Assembly: GCA_023259135.1 (NCBI GenBank)
Contig: JAHFQX010000001.1
Span: 1-64,000 of the forward strand
From: Betaproteobacteria bacterium
Lineage (GTDB): Bacteria; Pseudomonadota; Gammaproteobacteria; Burkholderiales; JAHFQX01
DNA length: 64,000 nucleotides
Reading direction: 5' to 3'
The position numbers were made by a program, and so were the translations under genes. This document shows positions 45,309 through 53,710 of the stretch, piece after piece. The notes below the pieces were generated by a model. It saw only the letters and a list, made by a program, of their open reading frames with translations, was not told the DNA's origin and ran no database searches. The stretch's first letter is position 1. Every line of letters starts with the position of its first letter.

Positions 45309-46520
45309 TTAGTCCTTGGACAGGGTCAGCTTGATCTTATCCCCGGCTTTGACGTACTCAAACACCCCGATGCCGTCTTCGCCAATGCCGTGGTGCCGCT
45401 GCGCCGAGAAAGAGTACAGGGCATTAACGCCCTGATAACTCTTGATGGATTCGATGGCCTGGACGATTTTCTGGGAATCGTTAGACTTGGCCCGGCGGAT
45501 GCCCTCGAACAGCAGATTGGCGGCGTCGTAGGCGTTGGCTCCCGACAAGGCGAGGAACACCTGGGGCCGCGCCGGATCATTGCCCCACCAGCGGTCGGTC
45601 CCATACTTGGCGCGGTAGGCATCGGCGAATTCCTTGGCCGCCGGATTCAGGGTTTCGTGGCCGAAGCTACCTACCATGGTTCCCTTGGTGCCCAATACCA
45701 ATTCCCCGGCGCCTTCTTGGTAGGGTAGCGACAAGGCGCCGTTGGTGCCGATGAGGGGTACAGTGAAGTTGAGCCGGGACATGTTACGCCGGATCACCGC
45801 CAGATCGGCTCCCAGGCCGACGCACACCACCACATCGGCTCCGTCCCGTTGTAGCTTGGCCAGTTGCGCTGTCATGTCCTGGGCCCGCTGGTTGTAGCCC
45901 TCCACTCCCACCGGTTCCAGGTTGGCGTCTTTCTTGATTTCCTTGCGGATCAATCCCGCCGCAGTAGTACCGTAGGCAGTGCTTTCATGGATGATGCCGA
46001 TTTTCTTGAAGCGCTTGGCGACATAGCTGCCCAAGACATTGGTCTCCACGTCATTCTGCAAAGCGAAGGAAAACACATTTTTACGGGGTGCTTTGTCAGT
46101 GCCTTGAGGATAGATGATGGACGGGGTCTGGGCGGTAGGATTTATGTAGGGGCGGCCGTCCGCCACAGCCATGTCGATTACTGCCAGGGTTGGGCCGCTA
46201 CCGGCGGGGCCGATGATGCCCACCAACTCTTTATTGTCCAGGATGCGGCGCATGTTCTGCACCGCTCGGTCGGGAATCAGTTGGTCGTCTAGCAGCATGG
46301 CGAATTCGATCTTCTGGCCATTGATGCCACCGGCCTTGTTCCATTTCTCGATAGCCAACTCCACCCCGCGGCGGTTGCCTTCGCCGAATTCATTGTAAGG
46401 CCCGGTCAACGCGGAAGTCATGCCGATCTTGATAGTGCCCTGGGCTTGGGCGGCGCCGGCAAGGGCCAGCAAGCCGGCGGCGGCCACTCCTAGCAAGGGA
46501 GCGAACAGTTTACGCATCAT
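45309..46520 (-). CDS. livK: Periplasmic binding protein of HAAT-type ABC transporter (LivK-like)
   Basis: 403 residues. Signal peptide RKLFAPLLGVAAAGLLALAGAAQA, then a type I periplasmic-binding fold: IKIGMTSALTGPYNEFGEGNRRGVELAIEKWNKAGGINGQ, GIIGPAGSGPTLAVIDMA, IIHESTAYGTTAAGLIRKEI. This subgroup binds many ligands, including aromatic and branched acids, so specificity is open. First gene of the 12-gene operon. GAGGAGAATGC precedes the tandem ATG ATG start, and a plausible promoter lies at 46563-46591. Confidence 0.9.
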   Translation of the reverse strand: MMRKLFAPLLGVAAAGLLALAGAAQAQGTIKIGMTSALTGPYNEFGEGNRRGVELAIEKWNKAGGINGQKIEFAMLLDDQLIPDRAVQNMRRILDNKELVGIIGPAGSGPTLAVIDMAVADGRPYINPTAQTPSIIYPQGTDKAPRKNVFSFALQNDVETNVLGSYVAKRFKKIGIIHESTAYGTTAAGLIRKEIKKDANLEPVGVEGYNQRAQDMTAQLAKLQRDGADVVVCVGLGADLAVIRRNMSRLNFTVPLIGTNGALSLPYQEGAGELVLGTKGTMVGSFGHETLNPAAKEFADAYRAKYGTDRWWGNDPARPQVFLALSGANAYDAANLLFEGIRRAKSNDSQKIVQAIESIKSYQGVNALYSFSAQRHHGIGEDGIGVFEYVKAGDKIKLTLSKD

Positions 46521-46562
46521 GCATTCTCCTCAGAGATAATGTTGTCGGTGGGGTATCGCTGC

Positions 46563-46591
46563 ATTGTTGTTCTACCGAACGCTTGAGTCAA
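46563..46591 (-). promoter_or_regulatory. Predicted promoter of the 12-gene catabolic operon
   Basis: Minus-strand TTGACT (46591-46586), 17-base spacer, AACAAT (46568-46563), about 43 bases before the livK-like start. The -35 hexamer is a five-of-six match and overlaps the -35 of the divergent sirtuin promoter. Confidence 0.5.
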
Positions 46592-46609
46592 CCCCAGCGG
46601 AGTTATGAT
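46583..46609 (+). promoter_or_regulatory. Predicted promoter of the sirtuin gene
   Basis: TTGAGT (46583-46588), 15-base spacer, TATGAT (46604-46609). The spacer is short but both hexamers are good. It overlaps the divergent operon promoter, so the two may compete. Confidence 0.4.
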
Positions 46610-46672
46610 AGGCTTTTAGCGGGAAGGGGGCGCAACCGACTCCGGCGGCCCATTCAGAAAAGAGGAAAATTG

Positions 46673-47446
46673 ATGACCCAGCCCAGCGAAGACGACGCAA
46701 TCCGGCTCGGCATGTTGCTGGCCGAAAGCCGGCGAGCGGTGGTATTCACGGGCGCGGGGATCAGCACCGAATCGGGGATTCCGGATTTTCGCAGTCCGGG
46801 GGGATTGTGGAGTCGCTATCGGCCGGTGGAGTTTTCCGATTTTCTGGCCGACGCGGGCAAGCGGCGGGAGTCCTGGCGGCTGATGTTCGCGCTGGGGGAA
46901 ACCCTATCGGCCGCCCGGCCCAACGCCGGGCATGTCGCGGTGGCGCGGTTGGTGGCGGCGGGCAAGGTGAGCCATGTCATCACCCAGAATGTGGACGGCT
47001 TGCATCAGCAGGCCGGCGTGCCCGACGGCCAAGTCATCGAGTTGCATGGCACCACCCGCTACGCCCGCTGTCTGGCTTGCGGCAAGCGTTTCGATCCGTC
47101 GCCCATCAAGGAACGGTTTCTCAAGGATGAAACTCTGCCGATGTGCGATGCCTGTGGCGGCATCGTGAAATCGGCCACCATTTCCTTCGGCCAGTCGATG
47201 CCGGAAGAAGAGTTGCGGCGGGCCGATGCCGCGGTGGCGGGGTGTGATTTATTGCTGGCGATCGGGTCGTCGCTGGTGGTGTATCCGGCGGCGTCCTATC
47301 CCGAACGGGCTAAGCAACACGGAGCCAGGCTGGTGATCCTCAACCGCGATCCCACGCCTTACGACGACATTGCGGATCTGGTGCTGCACCGAGAAATCGG
47401 CCCAACCTTGACGGCGGCGATGCTCCAAGAAAGATCGGCGCCCTAA
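46673..47446 (+). CDS. cobB: NAD-dependent protein deacylase (Sir2 family)
   Basis: 257 residues. Sir2 motifs: VVFTGAGISTESGIPDFRSPGGLW, ITQNVDGLHQQAG, catalytic His in VIELHGTTRYARC, a four-Cys zinc site (CLACG ... CDACGG) and ATISFGQSMPEEELRRA. Sirtuins remove acyl groups from Lys, for example reactivating acyl-CoA synthetases, which is interesting given two such enzymes encoded next door; this link is conjecture. ATG 46673 has AGAGGAAAA upstream. The 3' end overlaps the 3' end of ptsH by four bases. Confidence 0.9.
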   Translation: MTQPSEDDAIRLGMLLAESRRAVVFTGAGISTESGIPDFRSPGGLWSRYRPVEFSDFLADAGKRRESWRLMFALGETLSAARPNAGHVAVARLVAAGKVSHVITQNVDGLHQQAGVPDGQVIELHGTTRYARCLACGKRFDPSPIKERFLKDETLPMCDACGGIVKSATISFGQSMPEEELRRADAAVAGCDLLLAIGSSLVVYPAASYPERAKQHGARLVILNRDPTPYDDIADLVLHREIGPTLTAAMLQERSAP

Positions 47447-47712
47447 CCGCCTTCGCCGAAGCAGTCCGCCACCAGCTGGATAATGGCCTGCATGGCGGCC
47501 TCCTCGTCGGGGCCGGCGGTCTCGATGTCGATGGTGGCGCCCTTGGCCGCCGCCAGCATCATCACCCCCATGATGCTCTTGGCGTTGACTCGGCGGTCGT
47601 TGCGGGCAATCCAGATTTCGCTTTGGAATTGGTTGGCCAGTTGGGTCAGCTTGGCGGAAGCCCGGGCGTGCAGTCCGAGCTTGTTGACGACCTCAACCTG
47701 CCGCTGCCGCAT
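47443..47712 (-). CDS. ptsH: Phosphocarrier protein HPr
   Basis: 89 residues. Phosphorylatable His15 in NKLGLHARASA and the regulatory Ser region NAKSIMGVMMLAA are conserved. HPr receives phosphate from Enzyme I and passes it to EIIA. Its start lies inside the end of the EIIA gene (20-base overlap), so translation is coupled. Enzyme I is not downstream as usual but 23 kb away. Proteobacterial HPr of this PTS often acts with the kinase HprK or in regulation rather than sugar uptake. Confidence 0.94.
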   Translation of the reverse strand: MRQRQVEVVNKLGLHARASAKLTQLANQFQSEIWIARNDRRVNAKSIMGVMMLAAAKGATIDIETAGPDEEAAMQAIIQLVADCFGEGG

Positions 47713-48109
47713 GGCCGCAGGATTCGACCGGCAGGCGCATGACCCCCTCGCACCCCCCGGACATCGCTTTCGCCGCGACCATCGGAAGCGGTTCGTTACG
47801 ATAGGTCAGCGCTCGCAACACCATGGGCAGGCTGACCCCCGCCACGCCCTCCACCTTGCCGGGAACCAGCAATCGGCTGGCGATATTGCAGGGAGTGCCG
47901 CCGCACATATCGCTTAGGATCAATACGCCGCTGCCGTCGTCTAATTGTTTCAATAACTTGATGCCTCGCTGCAACAGCGCTTGAGGATCGTCCCGCACAC
48001 CCACATTCAGGTGCTTGAGCCGAAACGGCCGGCTGCCCATGACGTGGCTGGCGCAGCGTACCAGGCTCTCTCCCAGCGTGTCGTGGGCGAAGATCAGGAT
48101 TCCAACCAT
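47693..48109 (-). CDS. PTS EIIA component, mannose/fructose family
   Basis: 138 residues, single-domain EIIA-Man. Phospho-acceptor His9 in GILIFAHDTLGESLV, LILSDMCGGTPCNIASRL and the C-terminal block match ManX-type IIA. No EIIB/C/D is present, consistent with the regulatory betaproteobacterial PTS where this IIA lies between gshB and ptsH. ATG 48109; the track extension to 48340 reads into gshB and an inverted repeat. Confidence 0.9.
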   Translation of the reverse strand: MVGILIFAHDTLGESLVRCASHVMGSRPFRLKHLNVGVRDDPQALLQRGIKLLKQLDDGSGVLILSDMCGGTPCNIASRLLVPGKVEGVAGVSLPMVLRALTYRNEPLPMVAAKAMSGGCEGVMRLPVESCGHAAAAG

Positions 48110-48190
48110 AGGGATGCCCCCGATTATTGAAATAATGGCGCAATATTTTACACCTCTGCCGGGAAAACGGCACGGCGCCGGATTTGCGCC

Positions 48191-48208
48191 GGACGGCCGG
48201 GGCCGTCC
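48191..48208 (-). other. Inverted repeat downstream of gshB
   Basis: GGACGGCC/GGCCGTCC, perfect eight-base arms with a two-base centre, starting right after the gshB stop on the minus strand. A second small stem (GGCGC/GCGCC) follows. There is no T-tract directly after, so it may stabilise or partly terminate the gshB transcript before EIIA. Confidence 0.4.
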
Positions 48209-48209
48209 C

Positions 48210-49160
48210 CTACCGCTGGCCGCTGACCTCTTGCTCCAAGGCGTCGACCATGATGGCGGCCGGATCGCAATCGGTCTGCTGGGCGATTTCCCGCATGCAG
48301 GTGGGGCTGGTGACGTTGATCTCGGTGAGGTGGTCGCCAATCACGTCCAACCCAACCAATAGCAACCCTTGCCGGAACAGCTTAGGGCCCACGCCGGCCG
48401 CGATTTCCCGGTCCCGCGGGGTAAGCGGGCGGGCTACCCCGGTGCCGCCGGCGGCCAGATTGCCGCGGGTTTCGCCGGGCTGGGGAATCCGGGCCAGGAC
48501 GTAAGGCGCCGGCTCGCCGGCGATGAGCAGGATGCGCTTGTCTCCCTGGACGATCTCCGGCAGATAGCGTTGCGCCATGATGGTCCGGCTGCCGTAATGG
48601 GTCAGCGTCTCGATGACCACGCCGATATTCGGATCCCGCTCGTGGAGCCGGAATACCGAGCTGCCCCCCATGCCGTCCAAGGGCTTCAGAATGATGTCGC
48701 CATGCACATGCAGAAATTCCCGCAGCAGCGCTTCCCGGCGAGTCACCAGGGTGGGGGGAATAAACTCGGGAAAGCGGGCGATGGCCAATTTTTCGTTGTG
48801 ATCCCGAATGGCCCGGGGATCGTTGAATACCCGTGCGCCCTGCGCCTGAGCCAATTCCAGCAGATACGTGCTGTACACATACTCCATGTCGAAGGGCGGG
48901 TCCTTGCGCATCAGCACCGCATCGAAGGCGGAGAGGGGAAGCTCCTCGGGGGGTCCGAGCCGATACCAATCGCCGGCTTCCTCGGTCAGGCGAAGGGAGC
49001 GGGCGCGGGCCATCACCCCGCCCTCCCGCCACGCTAGATCGCCCTGTTGCAGCACCCAAAGGGCATGGCTCCGGGCCTGGGCCTCGCGCATCATCGCGTA
49101 GGAGGAATCCTTGTAAGTCTTGATCTCTTCCAGGGGATCGAGAATGAAGGCGAATTTCAT
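48210..49160 (-). CDS. gshB: Glutathione synthetase
   Basis: 316 residues, ATP-grasp enzyme joining gamma-glutamylcysteine and glycine. FAFILDPLEEIKTYKDSSYAMMREA is the typical N-terminus; DAVLMRKDPPFDMEYVYSTYLLE, ILKPLDGMGGSSVFRL and FVGLDVIGDHLTEINVTSPT-like region (LLVGLDVIGDHLTEIN) follow. Located 35 bases downstream of gshA. Complete; ordinary. Confidence 0.95.
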   Translation of the reverse strand: MKFAFILDPLEEIKTYKDSSYAMMREAQARSHALWVLQQGDLAWREGGVMARARSLRLTEEAGDWYRLGPPEELPLSAFDAVLMRKDPPFDMEYVYSTYLLELAQAQGARVFNDPRAIRDHNEKLAIARFPEFIPPTLVTRREALLREFLHVHGDIILKPLDGMGGSSVFRLHERDPNIGVVIETLTHYGSRTIMAQRYLPEIVQGDKRILLIAGEPAPYVLARIPQPGETRGNLAAGGTGVARPLTPRDREIAAGVGPKLFRQGLLLVGLDVIGDHLTEINVTSPTCMREIAQQTDCDPAAIMVDALEQEVSGQR

Positions 49161-49195
49161 GAGAGCGGCACCGGGGCGACAGCCGTGATTGGCCC

Positions 49196-50488
49196 TTAAG
49201 CCAGCTCGGGAAATTGAGGGGCCATGCGCTCCAACTCAATGGCCGCCGCCAGCAGGGCGAGGCGGGCGATGACGCCGTAGGCGTAAAAACGATTGGGAGC
49301 GCAGTCGGGGTTGTCTTCCGGGTTGGGCAAGGAACAGCCGGTCTCGAACGCCAGCGGCACGAAGCGCATGCCGGGAGCATTGAGGTTCTCGTCGATCCCC
49401 CGCTCGGTGTGGACCCGGTAGAAGCCGCCCACCACGTAGCGCTCCATCATGTAGACCACCGGCTCGGCGACGGCGTCCTCGACGCTCTCGAAGCTGTGCA
49501 CGCCTTCCTGGACCAGCACCTCGGTGACTTCCAGCCCCTCCTTGACCACCGCCATCTTGTTGCGCTGGCGGCGGTTGAGGTCCAGCGCCTCGGCGGGGTG
49601 CTTGAGGCTCATCACCCCCATGCCGTAGGTGCCGGCATTGGCCTTGACGATGACGAAGGGTTCATGGCGAATGCCGTATTCCCGGTATTTGGCGCGGGTT
49701 TTGTTAAGGATGACTTCGACGTGGGCGGCCACACATTCCTCTCCCGTCTTTTCCTTGAAGTTGACTTGGCCACAGAAGGCGAAATACGGGTTCACCAGCC
49801 ACGGATCGATCCCGACGAGTTGAGAGAACTGTTTCGCGGCTTCATCGTAGGCAGCGAAGTGATTGGACTTGCGCCGGGTGGACCAGCCCGCGTAGAGGGG
49901 CGGCAGCGCCGGCTGCTCGACGCCCCGCAGGATGGCGGGAATGCCCGCGGAAAGATCGTTGTTGAGCAGCACCACGCAGGGATCGAAGCCTTCCACCGTC
50001 AGGCGATTGCCGTTGCGGACCAGGGGTTCCAAAGTCAGTTTCTTGCCGCCCGGAAGCTCCAGGATGGTGGGTTGGGTGATCTCGGGCAACAGCGACCCTA
50101 CCCGCACCGCCACCCCGGCTTGGCGCAATATGGTCTGGAGGGTATACACGTTCTCCAAGTAGCGGATGTTGCGGGTGTGGTTCTCGGGGATGAGCAGGGC
50201 GCCCCGGGCCTCGGGGCAGATTTTCTCCACCGCCGTCATGGCGGCCTGGACGCATAGAGGGTGAAAGTCTGAGTTGAGATTGTTAAAGCCGCCGGGAAAC
50301 AGATTCGTGTCCACCGGCGCCAGCTTGAAGCCGCTGTTGCGCAAATCCACCGAACCGTAGAAAGGGGGCGCATGTTCCTGCCATTGGCCGCGAAACCAAT
50401 GCTCGATGGCGGGCGTGGCCTTGAGGAGGGTACGTTCGAGTTCCAGCAGCGGCCCGGTAAGGGCGGTGGTGAGGCAGGGGACGGTCAT
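49196..50488 (-). CDS. gshA: Glutamate--cysteine ligase (proteobacterial GshA type)
   Basis: 430 residues, first step of glutathione synthesis. This is the short betaproteobacterial/Xanthomonas-like type rather than the E. coli enzyme: FYGSVDLRNSGFKLAPVDTNLFPGGFNNL, LLIPENHTRNIRYLENV, FVIVKANAGTYGMGVMSLKHPAE and GIDENLNAPGMRFVPLAFE are characteristic. ATG 50488 (MTVPCLTTALTGPLLEL) is the likely start; the track start at 50554 is in the upstream terminator region. Forms gshA-gshB. Confidence 0.92.
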   Translation of the reverse strand: MTVPCLTTALTGPLLELERTLLKATPAIEHWFRGQWQEHAPPFYGSVDLRNSGFKLAPVDTNLFPGGFNNLNSDFHPLCVQAAMTAVEKICPEARGALLIPENHTRNIRYLENVYTLQTILRQAGVAVRVGSLLPEITQPTILELPGGKKLTLEPLVRNGNRLTVEGFDPCVVLLNNDLSAGIPAILRGVEQPALPPLYAGWSTRRKSNHFAAYDEAAKQFSQLVGIDPWLVNPYFAFCGQVNFKEKTGEECVAAHVEVILNKTRAKYREYGIRHEPFVIVKANAGTYGMGVMSLKHPAEALDLNRRQRNKMAVVKEGLEVTEVLVQEGVHSFESVEDAVAEPVVYMMERYVVGGFYRVHTERGIDENLNAPGMRFVPLAFETGCSLPNPEDNPDCAPNRFYAYGVIARLALLAAAIELERMAPQFPELA

Positions 50489-50552
50489 GGTGGGGTTTCC
50501 CGGAAGAATCCGACCCATTGTAGCGGAACCGCCTGGGGCCGTCAGTCCGGGC

Positions 50553-50581
50553 AATAAAAACGGACGCCCGCAGGCGTCCGT
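50553..50581 (-). terminator. Intrinsic terminator of the glnK-amtB operon
   Basis: On the minus strand ACGGACGCC-TGCG-GGCGTCCGT followed by TTTTTATT: a perfect nine-pair stem with a tetraloop, 25 bases after the amtB stop. Confidence 0.92.
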
Positions 50582-50606
50582 CGCGAACTGAAGCTGTCAG
50601 GGAAAA

Positions 50607-52106
50607 TTACATGTGGTAGGCCGCTTCGCCGTGGGAGGTGGTGTCCAGGCCCTCGCGCTCCTCTTCCTCGGGCACGCGCAGTCCCACCATCAGGTCGGCG
50701 ATCTTGAAGGCGATGAAGGCCACCACCGCAGTCCAGATCACGGTGACGCCCACGGCTTTCGCCTGGATGATCACCTGCGACAAGATCGAGTAGTCGGCCG
50801 CCGTGGTCATGGCGCCGGTGACCCAACTCGCGGGGAAGCTCGGCCCGCCGAGATTCGGCGAGTTGAACACGCCAGTCAGCAACGCCCCCAGAATTCCGCC
50901 CACGGCATGCACGCCGAACACGTCGAGAGAGTCGTCGGCGCCGAGTATTTTCTTCAGGCCGTTGACGCCCCACAGGCAAACCAGCCCGGCGACGATGCCG
51001 ATCACAAAGGCCCCCGGGATGCCGACGTTGCCGGCCGCCGGAGTAATGGCCACCAGTCCGGCCACGGCTCCCGACGCGGCGCCCAGCATCGAGGGCTTAC
51101 CCTTGAACAGCCACTCGCCGAACATCCACGACAACACCGCGCAGGCGGTAGCGAGGTAGGTGTTCATGAACGCCAGGGCCGCCGAATTGCCGGCTTCCAG
51201 GGCGGAGCCGGCATTGAAGCCGAACCATCCGGTCCACAGCAACGAAGCGCCGATCATGGTCATGGGCAGATTATGCGGCGACATGGCTTCCTTGCCGAAG
51301 CCGACGCGCCTGCCGATCACGTAAGCGCCCACCAGCCCAGCGATGCCGGCGTTGATATGCACCACCGTGCCGCCGGCAAAGTCCAGCGCCCCCCACTGCC
51401 AGAGCAAGCCCGCCTTGGCGTTCTGCGCGTCCACCACATTGGCGGCGGTATAGGCATCCGGGCCGGGCCAGAACCAGACCATGTGGGCGATGGGCGCGTA
51501 GCTGAAGGTGAACCACAGCACCATGAAAATCAGCACCGCGGAAAACTTCGCCCGCTCGGCGAAAGCGCCCAGGATCAGGCAGCAAGTGATCGCCGCGAAA
51601 GTCGCCTGAAAAGCCACGAACACCAATTCCGGAATCGGCGTGTTCTTGCTGAAGGTGGCGGCCATGGCGAACTCACCCTTGGCGGAGTCGAAGGTGCCGT
51701 TGAGGAACAGGCGGTCGAATCCCCCGAAGAACGAGTTGCCTTCCGTAAAGGCCAGGCTGTAGCCGTAGACGCACCAAAGCACGGAGATCAACGAGAACAC
51801 CGCGAACACCTGCATCAGCACCGACAGCATGTTTTTCGAGCGCACCATGCCGCCGTAGAACAGCGCCAGGGCCGGGACGCTCATCATGAGCACCAACGCG
51901 GTGGAAACCAGCATCCACGAGACGTCGCCCTTGTTGGGCATCGGCGTGGGAGCCGCGGCCGGCTCGGCGGTAGGCGTCGCAGCCGGGGTTGCGGTAGCCG
52001 CCGGGACGGCCGCGGGCTCCGCCGGCTTGGCGGGTTCCTGGGCCAGGGCAGCCCCGCCGAGGCTCATGAGGCCCCAAAGAGCAAGAGACAGCAGGATGCG
52101 TTTCAT
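50607..52106 (-). CDS. amtB: Ammonium transporter AmtB
   Basis: 499 residues. Signal peptide (RILLSLALWGLMSLGGAALAQ), then an unusually long Pro/Ala/Thr-rich periplasmic segment (about residues 24-58) before the eleven-helix channel. The twin pore histidines are in VVHINAGIAGL and FGVHAVGGILGAL; ALALFYGGMVRSKN is the family N-signature. It conducts ammonia/ammonium into the cell and is blocked by GlnK. ATG 52106 lies 13 bases after glnK and has GGGAGGAAT upstream. Followed by a strong terminator. Confidence 0.95.
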   Translation of the reverse strand: MKRILLSLALWGLMSLGGAALAQEPAKPAEPAAVPAATATPAATPTAEPAAAPTPMPNKGDVSWMLVSTALVLMMSVPALALFYGGMVRSKNMLSVLMQVFAVFSLISVLWCVYGYSLAFTEGNSFFGGFDRLFLNGTFDSAKGEFAMAATFSKNTPIPELVFVAFQATFAAITCCLILGAFAERAKFSAVLIFMVLWFTFSYAPIAHMVWFWPGPDAYTAANVVDAQNAKAGLLWQWGALDFAGGTVVHINAGIAGLVGAYVIGRRVGFGKEAMSPHNLPMTMIGASLLWTGWFGFNAGSALEAGNSAALAFMNTYLATACAVLSWMFGEWLFKGKPSMLGAASGAVAGLVAITPAAGNVGIPGAFVIGIVAGLVCLWGVNGLKKILGADDSLDVFGVHAVGGILGALLTGVFNSPNLGGPSFPASWVTGAMTTAADYSILSQVIIQAKAVGVTVIWTAVVAFIAFKIADLMVGLRVPEEEEREGLDTTSHGEAAYHM

Positions 52107-52119
52107 GCGTATTCCTCCC

Positions 52120-52473
<354 letters not shown>

Positions 52474-52505
52474 TTAGCAGGACCGGACGAGCCGGTCCCC
52501 GAGCT

Positions 52506-53381
52506 TTAGAAGGTTTTCTGGACCGAGACCACGGCCTGGCTGCGGCCGATGTTCTTGCCGTACACGTTCTGATACAGCGCGCCGAATACCGGATGGGTGG
52601 CGTCGGCGTCGGTGCTGGTGAAGGCCAGCCCCCAGTTCAGCCCGACATATTCCTTGTTGATGCTGATTTTGTAGTCGGTGTAGGACAGGCAATCGTTGGT
52701 GCAACCGGAAGCGCCCCAGAGGGCGGTATTGGTGCCCTTGTATTTCTGCTTGCCGGCGTGCAGGCCCAGGGTAAAGCCGCTGTCGCCCAGCGGGATGGCG
52801 GCGCTGAGGTCCAGATAATAAGTCCCTTCGGCATCCTTCATGCCGAAGGTGTCGCCCAGGCTGTGGGAATATTTGGCGGTAACCCACTTCCAGCCGATGG
52901 CGCCGTAGAGCTCGTTGGTATTGGGCTTGGCGAAAAATCCCAAGTTATCGTAGGTGCCGGGATATTCGTAATGCAGATAGCCCACGTCATAGCTCCAGTC
53001 TCCGGCGAAGGCGCCCTTGAAGCCCAGGTAGGCATCCCACTCCAGACTGGCGCTGTTGCTGCCGGTGGGGGTATAAGGCGCGCCGACAGGGCCGGGCGAT
53101 CCCAGGGGAACGGGGGCGGCCAAGGTGCCGGCGTTTTGGTCGGTGAACCAACTGATATTGGATAGCCAAGTGCCCGCGTAAAAGCCGCTGGAATGGCTGT
53201 AGTCCAGGCCGCCTTGCAGGGCAGGTTTTTCGTTGGTCTGGGTCAGGCCGCGGAAAATATATTGACTGAAAATCCCGACGTTGCCCGTCAGGGTGTGGGG
53301 GCTATCCGCCGCGGCGGCGGCGAAGGGAAGGGCCAAGGCAGAGACCGCGAGGCCGACGGCGAGGGTCTTGTGTTTCGACAT
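52506..53381 (-). CDS. TIGR02001 family outer-membrane protein (TorF-like putative porin)
   Basis: 291 residues starting at the third ATG of MMMSKHK, which gives the best spacing to AAAGGAAG; signal peptide SKHKTLAVGLAVSALALPFAAAA. The mature part is a beta-barrel with alternating aromatic strands (HTLTGNVGIFSQYIFRGLTQT, ALQGGLDYSHSSGFYAGTWLSNI) and a C-terminal Phe (VVSVQKTF), as for outer-membrane proteins. Members are often encoded beside glnK-amtB in proteobacteria, suggesting a nitrogen-compound pore. First gene of the sigma-54 operon. Confidence 0.88.
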   Translation of the reverse strand: MSKHKTLAVGLAVSALALPFAAAAADSPHTLTGNVGIFSQYIFRGLTQTNEKPALQGGLDYSHSSGFYAGTWLSNISWFTDQNAGTLAAPVPLGSPGPVGAPYTPTGSNSASLEWDAYLGFKGAFAGDWSYDVGYLHYEYPGTYDNLGFFAKPNTNELYGAIGWKWVTAKYSHSLGDTFGMKDAEGTYYLDLSAAIPLGDSGFTLGLHAGKQKYKGTNTALWGASGCTNDCLSYTDYKISINKEYVGLNWGLAFTSTDADATHPVFGALYQNVYGKNIGRSQAVVSVQKTF

Positions 53382-53440
53382 CATCATGCTTCCTTTCCTG
53401 GGGCGTTGAGAACAAAGGCCACGGCATCCCGTAACCTTCA

Positions 53441-53452
53441 TGCAATATTGCA
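53441..53452. promoter_or_regulatory. Palindrome at the start of the nitrogen-operon transcript
   Basis: TGCAATATTGCA, a perfect 12-base palindrome, lies a few bases downstream of the expected sigma-54 transcription start. Position would suit an operator or mRNA 5' structure. No binding protein can be named. Confidence 0.35.
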
Positions 53453-53464
53453 CAGCCGAAATGG

Positions 53465-53480
53465 AGCAATTCCTGTGCCA
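53465..53480 (-). promoter_or_regulatory. Sigma-54 promoter of porin-glnK-amtB operon
   Basis: Minus strand TGGCAC-AGGAA-TTGCT matches the -24/-12 consensus exactly (TGGCAC-N5-TTGC). The start site would be near 53455, 74 bases before the porin ATG. Expected for nitrogen-regulated genes activated by NtrC. Confidence 0.88.
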
Positions 53481-53572
53481 AACAAAAAATAGTTATTGAT
53501 CATCTAATTATATAAACTCCACCGGTCTGCTCAGGATCGGCGGCACTGGTTTGAGGCATGAATTTCAGTCCT

Positions 53573-53589
53573 TGCGCAAAGGTGGTGCG
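53573..53589. promoter_or_regulatory. Probable NtrC enhancer site
   Basis: TGCGCAAAGGTGGTGCG resembles the NtrC box TGCACCA-N4-TGGTGCA, with the TGGTGC half intact. It is centred about 126 bases upstream of the predicted sigma-54 start, the usual enhancer distance. The rest of the 329-base gap (53382-53710) shows an AT-rich block at 53481-53520 and no gene I can support. Confidence 0.45.
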
Positions 53590-53710
53590 GGCGAACGCCA
53601 GCCGCTCCAGACGGTGGGCCTCGGCGGACCTCCAGTTTGCCCCGGAGAGGGAAACTTCCTTACACTTGTCATTTCGGCGGCATTTTTTGTGAGCACATCG
53701 CGAGGCAAAC

